From NCBI RefSeq assembly GCF_013409365.1, contig NZ_JACCBA010000001.1, positions 7,564,001 to 7,628,000 on the forward strand: a stretch of 64,000 nucleotides of DNA, in the 5' to 3' direction. The position numbers and the translations under genes were made by a program. The notes below the pieces were generated by a model, which worked only from the letters and a program-made list of their open reading frames with translations, had not been told where the DNA came from and made no database searches. Positions 49,208 to 58,150 of the stretch are shown piece after piece. The DNA is from Actinomadura luteofluorescens (GTDB lineage Bacteria > Actinomycetota > Actinomycetes > Streptosporangiales > Streptosporangiaceae). Each line of letters begins with the position of its first letter. Position 1 is the stretch's first letter.

Positions 49208-49896
49208 ACCTCGAAGACCGGCTGCGCGCGCTCGCGGCCGAGCGCTACCACCACCGGCACCCGTTCAACGTCCGCATGCACGAGGGCCTGCTCTCCCCGG
49301 CCGAGCTGCGCCGCTGGGTGCTCAACCGGTTCCACTACCAGCGCGGCATCCCCGTGAAGGACGCGTACGTCCTCGCCAAGCTCGGCAGCCGCGACCTGCG
49401 GCGGAGCTGGATCCGCCGCATCCACGACCACGACGGCCGTCCCGGGGAGGACGGCGGGATCGAGCGGTGGCTGCGCCTCGGAGAGGCCGCCGGCCTGGAC
49501 CGGTCGGCGCTGCTGTCGGGCGAGGGCGTCCTGCCGGGCGTGCGGTTCGCGGTCGACGCCTACGTGGGCTTCTGCCGCGACGGCACGCGCCTGGAGGCCG
49601 TCGCGTCCTCGCTGACCGAGCTGTTCGCGCCCGAGCTGATGGCGACCAGGATCGACGCCTGGGAGCGCCACTACCCCTGGGTCGAGCCCGAGGGGCTGCG
49701 CTACTTCCGCGCGCGGGTGTCGCAGGGGCGTCGCGACTCCGCCGAGGCGCTCGCCCTCGTCCGGCAATGGGCGCGTACTCCCGGCGACGAGGAGAGGGTG
49801 CTGGCCGCGCTCGCCTTCAAGTGCGACGTCCTCTGGTCGCTGCTGGACGCGGTCGAGCACGCGTCCGCCGCAGAGGAGCCCTCCGATGCCGGCTGA
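49204..49896 (+). CDS. pqqC: pyrroloquinoline-quinone synthase PqqC
   Basis: A 230-residue all-helical, cofactor-free oxidase performing ring closure and eight-electron oxidation in the last PQQ step. Conserved parts are RYHHRHPFNVRMHEG, LNRFHYQRGIPVKDA, RIHDHDG and ERHYPWVEPEGLRYF. The GTG start overlaps pqqB (GTGA at 49204-49207). It is not fused to PqqD, unlike in some methylotrophs; pqqD begins 11 bases before its end. Confidence 0.96.
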   Translation: MNLEDRLRALAAERYHHRHPFNVRMHEGLLSPAELRRWVLNRFHYQRGIPVKDAYVLAKLGSRDLRRSWIRRIHDHDGRPGEDGGIERWLRLGEAAGLDRSALLSGEGVLPGVRFAVDAYVGFCRDGTRLEAVASSLTELFAPELMATRIDAWERHYPWVEPEGLRYFRARVSQGRRDSAEALALVRQWARTPGDEERVLAALAFKCDVLWSLLDAVEHASAAEEPSDAG

Positions 49897-50161
49897 CGGG
49901 GCGGAGGGGGAGTGGCGGCCCGCCCTCGCGCGCTCCGTCGTCCTCAGGCACGACGCGGTCCGCGGCGCCGACCTGCTGCTCATGCCCGAGCGGGCGGTGC
50001 GGCTCAGCGCGACCGGCGGAAGCGTCCTGCGGCTCTGCGACGGCCGCCGGACGGTCGCGGACATCATCGCCGCGCTGGGGGAGAGCTTCCCGGACGCGCC
50101 GCTGGCCGACGACGTCCCCGAGTTCCTCGACCGCGTGCGGGCGGAAGGATGGCTGCGATGA
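49886..50161 (+). CDS. pqqD: PqqA-binding chaperone PqqD
   Basis: A 91-residue PqqD/RRE-fold protein that presents PqqA to PqqE. LLMPERAVRLSATGGSVLRLCDGRRTVADIIAAL matches the family pattern, and the C-terminus ends in GWL as usual. It overlaps pqqC by 11 bases and pqqE by 4 (ATGA), consistent with stoichiometric co-translation. Confidence 0.95.
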   Translation: MPADGAEGEWRPALARSVVLRHDAVRGADLLLMPERAVRLSATGGSVLRLCDGRRTVADIIAALGESFPDAPLADDVPEFLDRVRAEGWLR

Positions 50162-51252
50162 CCGGTGCGCCCGCCCCCTGGGCCCTCCTCGCCGAGCTCA
50201 CCCACGCCTGCCCGCTGCACTGCCCCTACTGCTCCAACCCCCTCGAACTCGTCCGGCGGGACGCCGAACTCGGCACCGCCGACTGGGCCCGCGTCTTCGC
50301 CGAGGCGGCCGGCATCGGGGTCGTCCACGCGCACCTGTCCGGCGGCGAGCCGCTGCTGCGCCGCGACCTCCCGGAGATCACCCGGGCCGCGCACCGCGCG
50401 GGCGTGCACACCCAGCTCGTCACGAGCGGTCTCGGCCTGACCGCGCCCCGCCTGGACGGCCTGGTCCGCGCCGGGCTGGACGGCGTGCAGCTCTCCGTCC
50501 AGGACGCGCGCCGGGTGCCGTCCGACCTCATCGCCGGGCGGACGTCCTTCCGGGCCAAGGAACGCGCCGCCGGGGTCATCGCCGCCGCCGGGCTCCCGTT
50601 CGGGCTGAACGTCGTCCTGCACCGGCACAACCTCGACCGCCTCCCCGAGATCCTCGACCTCGCGGCCGCCTGGGGCGCCGACCGGATCGAGCTGGCCAAC
50701 ACCCAGTTCTACGGGTGGGCGCTGCGCAACCGCGCGGCGCTGCTGCCCGCGCGCGACCAGCTCGACCGGGCCAGGGCCGTCGTCGCCGAGCGGCGGAAAC
50801 GGCCCGGCCCCGAGATCGTCTGGGTGCTGCCGGACTACTACGAGGGCGTCCCGAAACCCTGCATGGGCGGATGGGGCGCGCGTTCCATCACGGTCGGCCC
50901 GGACGGCACCGCGCTGCCGTGCCCGGCCGCGTACGCCCTGCCGGACCTGGAACCGCCGAACGTCCGCGACCACCCGCTGGGGTGGATCTGGGCGGACTCG
51001 CCCGCCTTCAACGCCTATCGGGGGACCGGCTGGATGACCGGCCCGTGCCGGGAATGCCCCCGCCGCGACACCGACTTCGGCGGCTGCCGCTGCCAGGCGC
51101 ACGCCCTCACCGGGGACGCCGCCCGCACCGACCCCGCCTGCTCGCTCTCACCCGACCACCACCTGGTGCGCGACCTGGCCGACGCCGCCGGCGACGGGCC
51201 CGGGGGCGACTTCGCCTACCGGCGTCCGCCGCCCGCCGTCACAGATTCGTGA
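50158..51252 (+). CDS. pqqE: radical SAM PqqA synthase PqqE
   Basis: A 364-residue radical SAM/SPASM enzyme that forms the Glu-Tyr carbon-carbon crosslink in PqqA. The [4Fe-4S]-SAM motif is Cys18-x3-Cys22-x2-Cys25 (ACPLHCPYC), followed by LSGGEPLLR; the SPASM cluster cysteines are in PCMGGWG, LPCPAA, GPCRECPRRDTDFGGCRC. Start at ATG 50158 overlapping pqqD. Its end overlaps the convergent E2 gene by 14 bases. The C-terminal tail ends PPPAVTDS. Confidence 0.96.
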   Translation: MTGAPAPWALLAELTHACPLHCPYCSNPLELVRRDAELGTADWARVFAEAAGIGVVHAHLSGGEPLLRRDLPEITRAAHRAGVHTQLVTSGLGLTAPRLDGLVRAGLDGVQLSVQDARRVPSDLIAGRTSFRAKERAAGVIAAAGLPFGLNVVLHRHNLDRLPEILDLAAAWGADRIELANTQFYGWALRNRAALLPARDQLDRARAVVAERRKRPGPEIVWVLPDYYEGVPKPCMGGWGARSITVGPDGTALPCPAAYALPDLEPPNVRDHPLGWIWADSPAFNAYRGTGWMTGPCRECPRRDTDFGGCRCQAHALTGDAARTDPACSLSPDHHLVRDLADAAGDGPGGDFAYRRPPPAVTDS

Positions 51253-52597
51253 GCAGGACGGCGGGGTTCTCCACGCAGTCGGCCACGAACCGCAGGAACC
51301 CGCCCGCCGCGCCGCCGTCGCAGACCCGGTGGTCGAACGTCAGCGAGAGCTGGGTCATCTTGCGCGGCACGACCGCGCCGTCCACGACCCAGGGACGGTC
51401 GATGACGCGGCCCACGCCGAGCAGCGCCGCCTCGGGATGGTTGATGATCGGGGTGGAGCCGTCCACGCCGAACACGCCGTAGTTGTTGAGGGTGAACGTG
51501 CCGCCGGTCAGCGCCTCCGGCGGCAGCCCGCCCGAGCGCGCGAGGCCGGTGAGCCTGGCCAGCTCCGCGGCGATCTGCGCGGTCGTCATCAGGTGCGCGT
51601 CCCGCACCACGGGCACGACCAGGCCGCGGTCGGTCTGCGCGGCGAAGCCGAGGTTGACGTGCCCGTACCGGACGATCTCCTGCCGGTCGGCGTCGACCGA
51701 GGAGTTCAGCTCGGGGAACTCCCGCAGAGCGGCCACGCAGACGCGGGCCAGCAGGGCCAGCAGCCCGACGCCGAGTTCGGGCCGGGTCCGCCGGAGCGCG
51801 TCCTTGGCCTCGACGAGGGCGGTGGCGTCGGCGTCGACCCAGGTCGTCGCGTCCGGGATCTCGCTGCGGCTGCGGGTGAGCTTGTCGGCCACCGCTCGGC
51901 GGATCCCCCGCAGCGGGATCCGCTCGGGCATCGGACGGGCGGCGGGCACCGGCGTCTCGGCGGGAGTCTCGGCGGGCGTGCCGGTGGTGGCGATGGCCTG
52001 CTCGACGTCGCGGCGCAGGATCACGCCGCGCGGGCCGGTGGCGGCGACGGCGGCGAGGTCGAGGCCGTGCTCGCGCGCGATCCTGCGGACCAGCGGAGAG
52101 ATCACGCGCGGGGCGCCCGCGCGGCGGGGCTCCGGCGCGGGCGCCACCGGAGCGGCCGCCACTGGAGCGGGGGCCGCCGCCGGGGCCTTCGGGCCGCCCG
52201 CGCGGCGCCGTCCGCGCCGGCCCGGCCCGTGCCCGGTGCCGTAGCCGATCAGGACGTTGCCGGACCCGGCCTGCTCCTCCTCGCGGTAGCGGGCCGCGTC
52301 CGGATGCGCGTCCGGGACGGGCCGCACGTCCGGAGCGGCCGCCGACTCCGCGGGGCCGACCTCGATGAGCGGCTCGCCGACCGCGAGGACCGCGCCCGCC
52401 TCCGCGTGCAGCCGCAGGACGGTCCCCGCGTAGGGGACGGGCACCTCCACGGCCGCCTTGGCGGTCTCGACCTCCACCACGACCTGGTCGACCTCGACGG
52501 TGTCGCCCGCGGCGACCTTCCATTCGACGATCTCGGCCTCGGTCAGGCCCTCGCCGAGGTCGGGCAGGCGGAACACCTGCCGGGTGGCGGCGGTCAC
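51239..52597 (-). CDS. dihydrolipoamide acyltransferase (E2) of a 2-oxoacid dehydrogenase complex
   Basis: A 452-residue E2. One lipoyl domain (Lys47 in VEVETAKAAVEV), an Ala/Pro linker, a peripheral subunit-binding domain (about 158-195, VISPLVRRIAREHGLDL), and a catalytic domain ending with the CoA-acyltransferase motif FDHRVCDGG. With the E1alpha/E1beta pair this is most like branched-chain 2-oxoacid dehydrogenase (Bkd). It starts at GTG 52597, overlapping the E1beta stop. No E3 (dihydrolipoamide dehydrogenase) gene follows, so E3 is supplied from elsewhere. Confidence 0.94.
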   Translation of the reverse strand: MTAATRQVFRLPDLGEGLTEAEIVEWKVAAGDTVEVDQVVVEVETAKAAVEVPVPYAGTVLRLHAEAGAVLAVGEPLIEVGPAESAAAPDVRPVPDAHPDAARYREEEQAGSGNVLIGYGTGHGPGRRGRRRAGGPKAPAAAPAPVAAAPVAPAPEPRRAGAPRVISPLVRRIAREHGLDLAAVAATGPRGVILRRDVEQAIATTGTPAETPAETPVPAARPMPERIPLRGIRRAVADKLTRSRSEIPDATTWVDADATALVEAKDALRRTRPELGVGLLALLARVCVAALREFPELNSSVDADRQEIVRYGHVNLGFAAQTDRGLVVPVVRDAHLMTTAQIAAELARLTGLARSGGLPPEALTGGTFTLNNYGVFGVDGSTPIINHPEAALLGVGRVIDRPWVVDGAVVPRKMTQLSLTFDHRVCDGGAAGGFLRFVADCVENPAVLLTNL

Positions 52598-53610
52598 GAG
52601 GCCTCCCTGTCCAGGTGCAGGACGTCGGGGACGTCGTCGAACTGGAGCCGGTCGACGGCGTCCAGGACGCGGTCGGCGTCCGGCAGGTGCGAGTGCTCCA
52701 GCTTCGGCGGCGGGTAGGGGATGTCGAACCCGGAGACGCGCAGCACGGGCGCGGCCAGCGAGTGGAAGCAGCGCTCCTGCACGCGGGCCGCGATCTCCGC
52801 GCCGACGCCCGCGAAGCCCTGCGCCTCCTGGACGACCACGCAGCGGCCCGTCTTGCGCACCGAGGCGGCCACCGTCCCGTCGTCGAACGGGACGATGGTG
52901 CGCAGGTCCACCACCTCCAGGTCGCGTCCCTCCCGCGCGGCGGCCTCGGCGGCCTCCAGCGCCACCGGGACGCTCGGCCCGTAGGCGACGAGCGTCGCGT
53001 CCCGCCCCTCGCGGCGCACCACGGCCCGCCCGAACCCGGCGGCGCGCCGGTTCTCGCGGGTGATGTCGCCCTTGGCCCAGTACAGCCGCTTGGGCTCCAT
53101 GAAGATGACCGGGTCCGGGTCGGTGACGGCGTCGCGCAGCAGCCAGTACGCGTCGTCGGCGGTGGCGGGCGTGACGACCTTCAGGCCCGGCGTGTGCGCG
53201 TAGTAGGCCTCGCTGGAGTCGCAGTGGTGCTCGACGCCGCCGATGCCGCCCGCGTAGGGGATGCGGATCACCATCGGCAGCGACAGGCGGCCGCGGGTGC
53301 GGTTGCGGAACTTGGCCACGTGCGAGGCGATCTGCTCGAAGGCCGGGTAGGCGAAGGCGTCGAACTGCATCTCCACCACGGGGCGGAAGCCGCCCATCGC
53401 CATGCCCACGGCCAGGCCGACGATCCCCGCCTCGGCGAGCGGGGTGTCGAAGCAGCGGTCCTCGCCGAAGTCGCGGGTCAGCCCGTCGGTGATGCGGAAG
53501 ACCCCGCCGAGCGGCCCCACGTCCTCGCCGAAGACCAGCACCCGCTCGTCCTCGGCCAGCGCGTCCCGCAGCGCGGCGTTCAGCGCCTGCGCCATCGTCG
53601 TCGCGGCCAT
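52594..53610 (-). CDS. 2-oxoacid dehydrogenase E1 component, beta subunit
   Basis: A 338-residue transketolase-like E1beta. Characteristic segments are EDVGPLGGVFRIT, FDTPLAEAGIVGLAVGMAMGG and YAGGIGGVEHHCDSSEAYYAHTPGLKVV. ATG 53610 has GGAGG inside the end of the E1alpha gene, with one base between stop and start. Together with E1alpha it decarboxylates branched-chain 2-oxoacids and reductively acylates the lipoyl group of E2; products serve as fatty-acid starters. Pyruvate as substrate is possible. Confidence 0.95.
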   Translation of the reverse strand: MAATTMAQALNAALRDALAEDERVLVFGEDVGPLGGVFRITDGLTRDFGEDRCFDTPLAEAGIVGLAVGMAMGGFRPVVEMQFDAFAYPAFEQIASHVAKFRNRTRGRLSLPMVIRIPYAGGIGGVEHHCDSSEAYYAHTPGLKVVTPATADDAYWLLRDAVTDPDPVIFMEPKRLYWAKGDITRENRRAAGFGRAVVRREGRDATLVAYGPSVPVALEAAEAAAREGRDLEVVDLRTIVPFDDGTVAASVRKTGRCVVVQEAQGFAGVGAEIAARVQERCFHSLAAPVLRVSGFDIPYPPPKLEHSHLPDADRVLDAVDRLQFDDVPDVLHLDREAS

Positions 53611-53611
53611 G

Positions 53612-54718
53612 TCAGTCCTCCCCGGGGAGCATCTCGGACGCCAGCAGGGCGCGCTGCTCGCGCAGCTGGGGCGTGGGTTCGGCGAAGACGTGGTCGAACA
53701 GCTCGAACGGGTCGGCCTCCGGGTCGGCGGCCATCCGGTCGCGCAGGCGCGCCGCGTACTCCTCGGCGGCCTCCCGCGCGGACGCGACGTCCTCCTCCGA
53801 GAGCAGGCCGCGGCCGCGCAGGTGGGTCTCCAGCCGCGCGAGGGGGTCGGCCGCCTCCCACCGCGCGACCTCCTCGTCCTCGCGGTACCGGGAGGCGTCG
53901 TCGGCGTTGGTGTGGGAGTCCATGCGGTAGGTGTGCGCCTCGACCAGGTACGGGCCGCCGCCGGAGCGGGCGTGCTCGACGGCGGCGGTCAGGACCGACA
54001 GCACCGCGACGAGGTCGTTGCCGTCGACCTGCTCGGACCGGACGCCGTACCCGACCCCCTTGTAGGCCAGCGCGGGCGCGGCGGTCTGCTTGGCCAGCGG
54101 CACCGAGATCGCGTACTTGTTGTTCTGGACGAAGAAGACCACGGGCGCGCGCAGGACCCCGGCGTAGTTGAGCGCCTCGTGGAAGTCGCCCTCGCTGGTC
54201 CCGCCGTCGCCGACGAACGCCATCACCACGCCGTCCTCGCCCTTGCGGCGCAGGGCCTCGGCCATGCCGACGGCGTGGATCGTCTGGGTGGCCAGCGGCG
54301 TGCACTGGGGCGCGACGCGCGTGGCGGCCGGGTCGTAGCCGCAGTGCCAGCCGCCGCGCAGCAGCGTGAGGACCTCGACGGGGTCCATCCCGCGCGCGAC
54401 GAGCGCCACCGAGTCGCGGTACGTGGGGAACAGCCAGTCGTTCTCGCGCAGCGCGAGCACCCCGGCGATCTGGCAGGCCTCCTGCCCGCGGCTGGACGGG
54501 TAGACCGCCAGCCGGCCCTGCCTGGTCAGCGCGGTGGCCTGCCGGTCGAACCGGCGGCCGAGCACCATCCGGCGGTAGGCCTCGACCAGCGCCGCGTCCT
54601 CCGGCGCCGCGTATTCGGCCGGCGCGCCGGCGTCCGTCCCGTCCTCGGCGACGAAGCGCACCGGGACGGCGGAGGGGAGAAGGCCCTCGACCTCCTGATG
54701 AGGTGTCCGTACGGACAT
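53612..54718 (-). CDS. 2-oxoacid dehydrogenase E1 component, alpha subunit
   Basis: A 368-residue E1alpha. The ThDP motif GDGGTSEGDFHEALNYAG through VQNN, the regulatory-loop region RMDSHTNADDASRYR and YPSSRGQEA are present. ATG 54718 is chosen, with GGGAAGGGAG about 7 bases upstream; an extension to 54838 would overlap the divergent Lrp promoter. First gene of the alpha-beta-E2 operon, controlled very probably by the divergent Lrp-type regulator. Confidence 0.95.
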   Translation of the reverse strand: MSVRTPHQEVEGLLPSAVPVRFVAEDGTDAGAPAEYAAPEDAALVEAYRRMVLGRRFDRQATALTRQGRLAVYPSSRGQEACQIAGVLALRENDWLFPTYRDSVALVARGMDPVEVLTLLRGGWHCGYDPAATRVAPQCTPLATQTIHAVGMAEALRRKGEDGVVMAFVGDGGTSEGDFHEALNYAGVLRAPVVFFVQNNKYAISVPLAKQTAAPALAYKGVGYGVRSEQVDGNDLVAVLSVLTAAVEHARSGGGPYLVEAHTYRMDSHTNADDASRYREDEEVARWEAADPLARLETHLRGRGLLSEEDVASAREAAEEYAARLRDRMAADPEADPFELFDHVFAEPTPQLREQRALLASEMLPGED

Positions 54719-54755
54719 GGCGCCGCTCCCTTCCCGTGGACGGTTGTCGGTTCGA

Positions 54756-54817
54756 TCGTCCGCTCGGACGACGATCTGCTCAAGACATCGGGCACAATGA
54801 GCGACAAATAGCTCGTT
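54756..54817. promoter_or_regulatory. divergent operator region between E1alpha and Lrp-type regulator
   Basis: Two inverted repeats are visible: TCGTCC-GCTC-GGACGA (54756-54771) and AATGAGC-n8-GCTCGTT (54796-54817, 6 of 7 arm pairs). The second has an A/T-rich centre (GACAAATA), typical of Lrp/AsnC sites, and lies just before the regulator's start codon at 54839. Confidence 0.5.
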
Positions 54818-54838
54818 CAGCGGCATTGGGGGCGCCAA

Positions 54839-55348
54839 ATGTCATCGGACGCAGGCGGCGAGGGCGTCCGGCCCGGACGTTCTGCCGCACGGCTGGACGC
54901 CGTGGACCGCGCGATCATCGCCGAGCTGCTGCGCGACGGGCGGCTCTCGGTGCGGGCGCTGGCCGAGCGCGTGCACGTCTCGCGCGCCAACGCCTACGCG
55001 CGGCTCACCCGTCTCATGGACGAGGGCGTCATCACCGGATTCACCGCCGAGCTCGCCCCGCACAAGGCCGGCCTCGGCACCAGCGCGTACGTCTCGGTCA
55101 CGATCGAGCAGAACTCCTGGCGCTCGGTCTCCGCCCGGCTCCAGGACACCCCCTACGTCGAGCACTTCGCGATGGTCGGCGGTGACTACGACGTCCTGGC
55201 CCTGGTCAGGGCCCCGGACAACGAGGAGCTCCGGCACGTCGTGCTGGAGCGCATCCAGGACATCCCCGGCGTCCGGGCGACCCGCACCTGGCTGGTCTTC
55301 GACGAGGCGCGGGGCAGGGGAGCGCAGTGGGAGACGTGGGACGACTGA
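54839..55348 (+). CDS. Lrp/AsnC-family regulator
   Basis: A 169-residue regulator. The helix-turn-helix is near residues 20-65 (LDAVDRAIIAELLRDGRLSVRALAERVHVSRANAYARL), followed by an RAM/ligand-binding ferredoxin-like domain with the GDYDVLALV effector loop. ATG 54839 lacks a clear ribosome-binding site. It is divergent from the Bkd-like operon, the arrangement seen for BkdR, so it probably senses branched-chain amino acids and controls that operon. This is inference from context. Confidence 0.92.
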   Translation: MSSDAGGEGVRPGRSAARLDAVDRAIIAELLRDGRLSVRALAERVHVSRANAYARLTRLMDEGVITGFTAELAPHKAGLGTSAYVSVTIEQNSWRSVSARLQDTPYVEHFAMVGGDYDVLALVRAPDNEELRHVVLERIQDIPGVRATRTWLVFDEARGRGAQWETWDD

Positions 55349-55422
55349 GGCCCCGGCGCGCCCGTGGGCAGGGCGTTCCGCCCTTCTTGCACGCTCGCGC
55401 GGCCTGTGTCACCCTGAATACA

Positions 55423-55434
55423 GACCGATCGGTC
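55423..55434 (+). promoter_or_regulatory. TetR-type palindrome in the paa promoter
   Basis: GACCGATCGGTC is a perfect 12-bp palindrome, with further symmetry outside (CA...AG/TA), and a half-site TAGACCGA follows at 55440. It sits 44 bases before paaA, overlapping the likely promoter. The TetR gene at the end of the operon is the best candidate to bind it, in the manner of PaaR. Confidence 0.7.
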
Positions 55435-55478
55435 AGTAAATAGACCGAGTCCAGCCGGGACCCCGGCGGGAGGAGCCC

Positions 55479-56447
55479 ATGACGACGCCGCAGGCCGCGC
55501 CCCAGCCGGCGCCCGCTGAGCATTTCGAGGCGACGATCGCGCGCCACGACCGGATCGAGCCGCGCGACTGGATGCCCGACGCCTACCGCAGGACGCTGGT
55601 CCGGCAGATCGCCCAGCACGCCCACTCCGAGATCATCGGGATGCAGCCGGAGGGCAACTGGATCACCCGCGCCCCCTCGCTGCGCCGCAAGGCGATCCTG
55701 CTGGCCAAGGTCCAGGACGAGGCCGGGCACGGGCTCTACCTGTACTCGGCGTGCGAGACCCTCGGCGTGTCCCGCGCCGAGCTGACCGAGATGCTCCTCA
55801 CCGGCCGGCAGAAGTACTCCTCGATCTTCAACTACCCCACGCTCTCCTACGCCGACGTCGGCACGATCGGATGGCTGGTGGACGGCGCGGCGATCTGCAA
55901 CCAGGTCCCGCTGTGCCGGACGTCCTACGGCCCCTACGGCCGCGCGATGATCCGCATCTGCAAGGAGGAGTCGTTCCACCAGCGGCAGGGCTACGAGCTG
56001 CTGATGACGATGATGCGCGGCACCGGCGAGCAGCGCCGCATGGTGCAGGAGTCGGTGGACCGGTTCTGGTGGCCCTCGCTGATGATGTTCGGCCCGCCCG
56101 ACGCGAACTCGCCGAACTCCGAGCGGTCCATGGCCTGGGGCATCAAACGCAACAGCAACGACGAACTGCGCCAGCGCTTCGTCGACATGACCGTCCCGCA
56201 GGCCGAGGCCCTCGGCGTCACACTCCCCGACCCCGACCTGCGCTGGAACGAGGAACGCCAGGCCCACGACTTCGGCGAGCCCGACTGGTCGGAGCTGTCC
56301 GCCGTCATCAAGGGCGAGGGCCCCTGCAACGCCCAGCGGCTGGCGCACCGCCGCCGCGCCCACGAGGACGGCGCCTGGGTCCGCGAAGCCGCCACCGCCT
56401 TCGCGCGCAAGCAGGCGGCCCGAAGCGAGGAAGGAGCCGGAGCATGA
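55479..56447 (+). CDS. paaA: 1,2-phenylacetyl-CoA epoxidase subunit A
   Basis: A 322-residue catalytic, di-iron subunit of the ring-epoxidising complex of phenylacetate degradation. Iron-ligand motifs KVQDEAGHG (ExxH) and [10 protein letters not shown] (ExxH) are present, as is the substrate-region [13 protein letters not shown]. It has a GGGAGGAG site before ATG 55479. First gene of paaABCDE. Its stop overlaps the paaB start (ATGA). Confidence 0.97.
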   Translation: MTTPQAAPQPAPAEHFEATIARHDRIEPRDWMPDAYRRTLVRQIAQHAHSEIIGMQPEGNWITRAPSLRRKAILLAKVQDEAGHGLYLYSACETLGVSRAELTEMLLTGRQKYSSIFNYPTLSYADVGTIGWLVDGAAICNQVPLCRTSYGPYGRAMIRICKEESFHQRQGYELLMTMMRGTGEQRRMVQESVDRFWWPSLMMFGPPDANSPNSERSMAWGIKRNSNDELRQRFVDMTVPQAEALGVTLPDPDLRWNEERQAHDFGEPDWSELSAVIKGEGPCNAQRLAHRRRAHEDGAWVREAATAFARKQAARSEEGAGA

Positions 56448-56725
56448 GCGAATGGCCCCTCTACGAGGTGTTCGTGCGCGGCAAGCGCGGCCTCAACCAC
56501 GTGCACGTCGGGTCGCTGCACGCCCCCGACGACGAGATGGCCGTCCGGCACGCGCGCGACGTGTACACGCGCCGCAACGAGGGCGTCAGCATCTGGGTGG
56601 TGCGGTCGGACGCCATCACCGCCTCCAGCCCGGACGAGAAGGACCCGCTCTTCGCCCCCAGCGGCGACAAGGTCTACCGGCACCCGACGTTCTACGACAT
56701 CCCCGAGAACGTCCCCCACATGTGA
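56444..56725 (+). CDS. paaB: 1,2-phenylacetyl-CoA epoxidase subunit B
   Basis: A 93-residue small subunit, with [27 protein letters not shown] and the [15 protein letters not shown] end that are constant in PaaB. It bridges PaaAC heterodimers. The start overlaps the paaA stop (ATGA at 56444-56447) with GGAGCC upstream. Confidence 0.97.
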   Translation: MSEWPLYEVFVRGKRGLNHVHVGSLHAPDDEMAVRHARDVYTRRNEGVSIWVVRSDAITASSPDEKDPLFAPSGDKVYRHPTFYDIPENVPHM

Positions 56726-56733
56726 AGGCCGCC

Positions 56734-57651
56734 ATGGAAAGTCAGCACGGCTCGGTGTACGACGGGCTCCTGGACGGCGACAGCTCCCAGTGGGCGTTCG
56801 GCACCGACTTCGAAGACCCGCTGGCCGGCGTCGACACGACCGTCCCGGACGGCGTCGACCCGCACGCCCTCGCGACGTACTGCCTGATGCTCGCCGACGA
56901 CGCCCTCGTCCTGTCGCACCGGCTCTCCGAATGGTGCGGCAACGCGCCCGACCTGGAAGAGGACATCGCCCTCGCCAACATCGCGCTGGACCTGCTCGGC
57001 CAGGCGCGGCTCCTGCTCGCCCGCGCCGCCACCGCCGACCCGTCCATCGTCCCGGCGCTGCCGGAGGGCTCGCCGGTCCCCGCCGAGGACGCGCTCGCCT
57101 TCTTCCGGGACGCGGACGCCTACCGCAACGTGCGCCTCGCCGAACTGCCCAACGGCGACTTCGGGCACACCATGGCCCGCGTCCTGGTGTTCGCGACCGC
57201 CCGGCTGGCGCTGTTCGAGCGGCTCACCGGCAGCCGCGACGCCGTCCTCGCCGCCGTCGCCGCCAAGGGCGTCAAGGAACTGGCCTACCACCGCGACTTC
57301 GCGGGCCGCTGGTTCCTCACCCTCGCCCAGGGCACCGAGGAGTCGCGCCGCCGCGTCCTCGCCGGGCTCGACGAAGTGTGGCGCCACCACGACGAACTGT
57401 TCCGCACCCACCCGGTGGAGCGGGCGCTCGCCGAAGCGGGCGTCGCCGTCGACCCGGCATCGACCGCCGACGACGCAGCTGCCGTGCTCGCGCAGGTCTT
57501 CACCGCGAGCGGCGTCGAACGTCCCGAAGTGCCGCAGACCGGGCTGCTCGGCGGGCGCGGCGGACGCGACGGCGTCCACACCGAAGCGCTGAGCCGCATG
57601 CTCGCCGAGACGCAGGTCGTCGCCCGCGCCCACCCGCTGGGACGGTGGTGA
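56734..57651 (+). CDS. paaC: 1,2-phenylacetyl-CoA epoxidase subunit C
   Basis: A 305-residue inactive ferritin-like structural partner of PaaA. YCLMLADDALVLSHRLSEWCG, EEDIALANIALDLLGQARLLL and VKELAYHRDFAGRWFL match the family. Met 56734 is preferred, with GAAGG 5 bases before it; GTG 56722, which overlaps the paaB stop (GTGA), is an alternative adding 4 residues. The stop overlaps the paaD GTG. Confidence 0.95.
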   Translation: MESQHGSVYDGLLDGDSSQWAFGTDFEDPLAGVDTTVPDGVDPHALATYCLMLADDALVLSHRLSEWCGNAPDLEEDIALANIALDLLGQARLLLARAATADPSIVPALPEGSPVPAEDALAFFRDADAYRNVRLAELPNGDFGHTMARVLVFATARLALFERLTGSRDAVLAAVAAKGVKELAYHRDFAGRWFLTLAQGTEESRRRVLAGLDEVWRHHDELFRTHPVERALAEAGVAVDPASTADDAAAVLAQVFTASGVERPEVPQTGLLGGRGGRDGVHTEALSRMLAETQVVARAHPLGRW

Positions 57652-58148
57652 CCGCCGTGCCCGGCACCGCCCGCGCCGTCGCCGCGTCCGTCCGGGACCC
57701 GGAAATGCCGATGCTGACCCTGGACGACCTCGGCGTGCTGCGCCGCGTCGAGGAGCACGGCTCCGCCGTCACCGTCGCGATCACCCCGACGTACTCGGGC
57801 TGCCCCGCGCTCGCCACCATGCGCGACGACCTCGTCCACCGGCTCACCGACGCCGGATACGCCGACGTGCGCGTCGAGATCGAACTGTCCCCGCCCTGGT
57901 CCAGCGACTGGATCAGCGAGCGCGGCCGGGCCGCCCTCGCCGCCGCCGGGATCTCACCGCCCGGCCCCGCCCCCGCGCCCGCCGGGCCCGTCGCGCTCAC
58001 CCTGGCGCCCACCCGCCGGAGCCTGCGCTGCCCCCGATGCGGATCCGCGTCGGTCGAACTGACCTCGGAGTTCGGCTCCACCTCCTGCAAGGCGCTGTAC
58101 CGCTGCACCGGCTGCCTCGAGCCGTTCGAACACGTGAAGGAGATCTAG
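57648..58148 (+). CDS. paaD: 1,2-phenylacetyl-CoA epoxidase maturation subunit D
   Basis: A 166-residue protein with an N-terminal MIP18/SufT-like (DUF59) domain (VRDPEMPMLTLDDLGVLR, TYSGCPALATM) and a C-terminal zinc-ribbon, CPRC near residue 127 and CTGC near 155. PaaD is thought to help Fe-S or metal-centre assembly. The GTG start overlaps the paaC stop. Confidence 0.95.
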   Translation: MTAVPGTARAVAASVRDPEMPMLTLDDLGVLRRVEEHGSAVTVAITPTYSGCPALATMRDDLVHRLTDAGYADVRVEIELSPPWSSDWISERGRAALAAAGISPPGPAPAPAGPVALTLAPTRRSLRCPRCGSASVELTSEFGSTSCKALYRCTGCLEPFEHVKEI

Positions 58149-58150
58149 CG

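Noticed and set aside
54719..54838. Longer N-terminus for E1alpha (start at 54838)
   Set aside because: It would fill the divergent promoter with the Lrp gene; GGGAAGGGAG supports ATG 54718.
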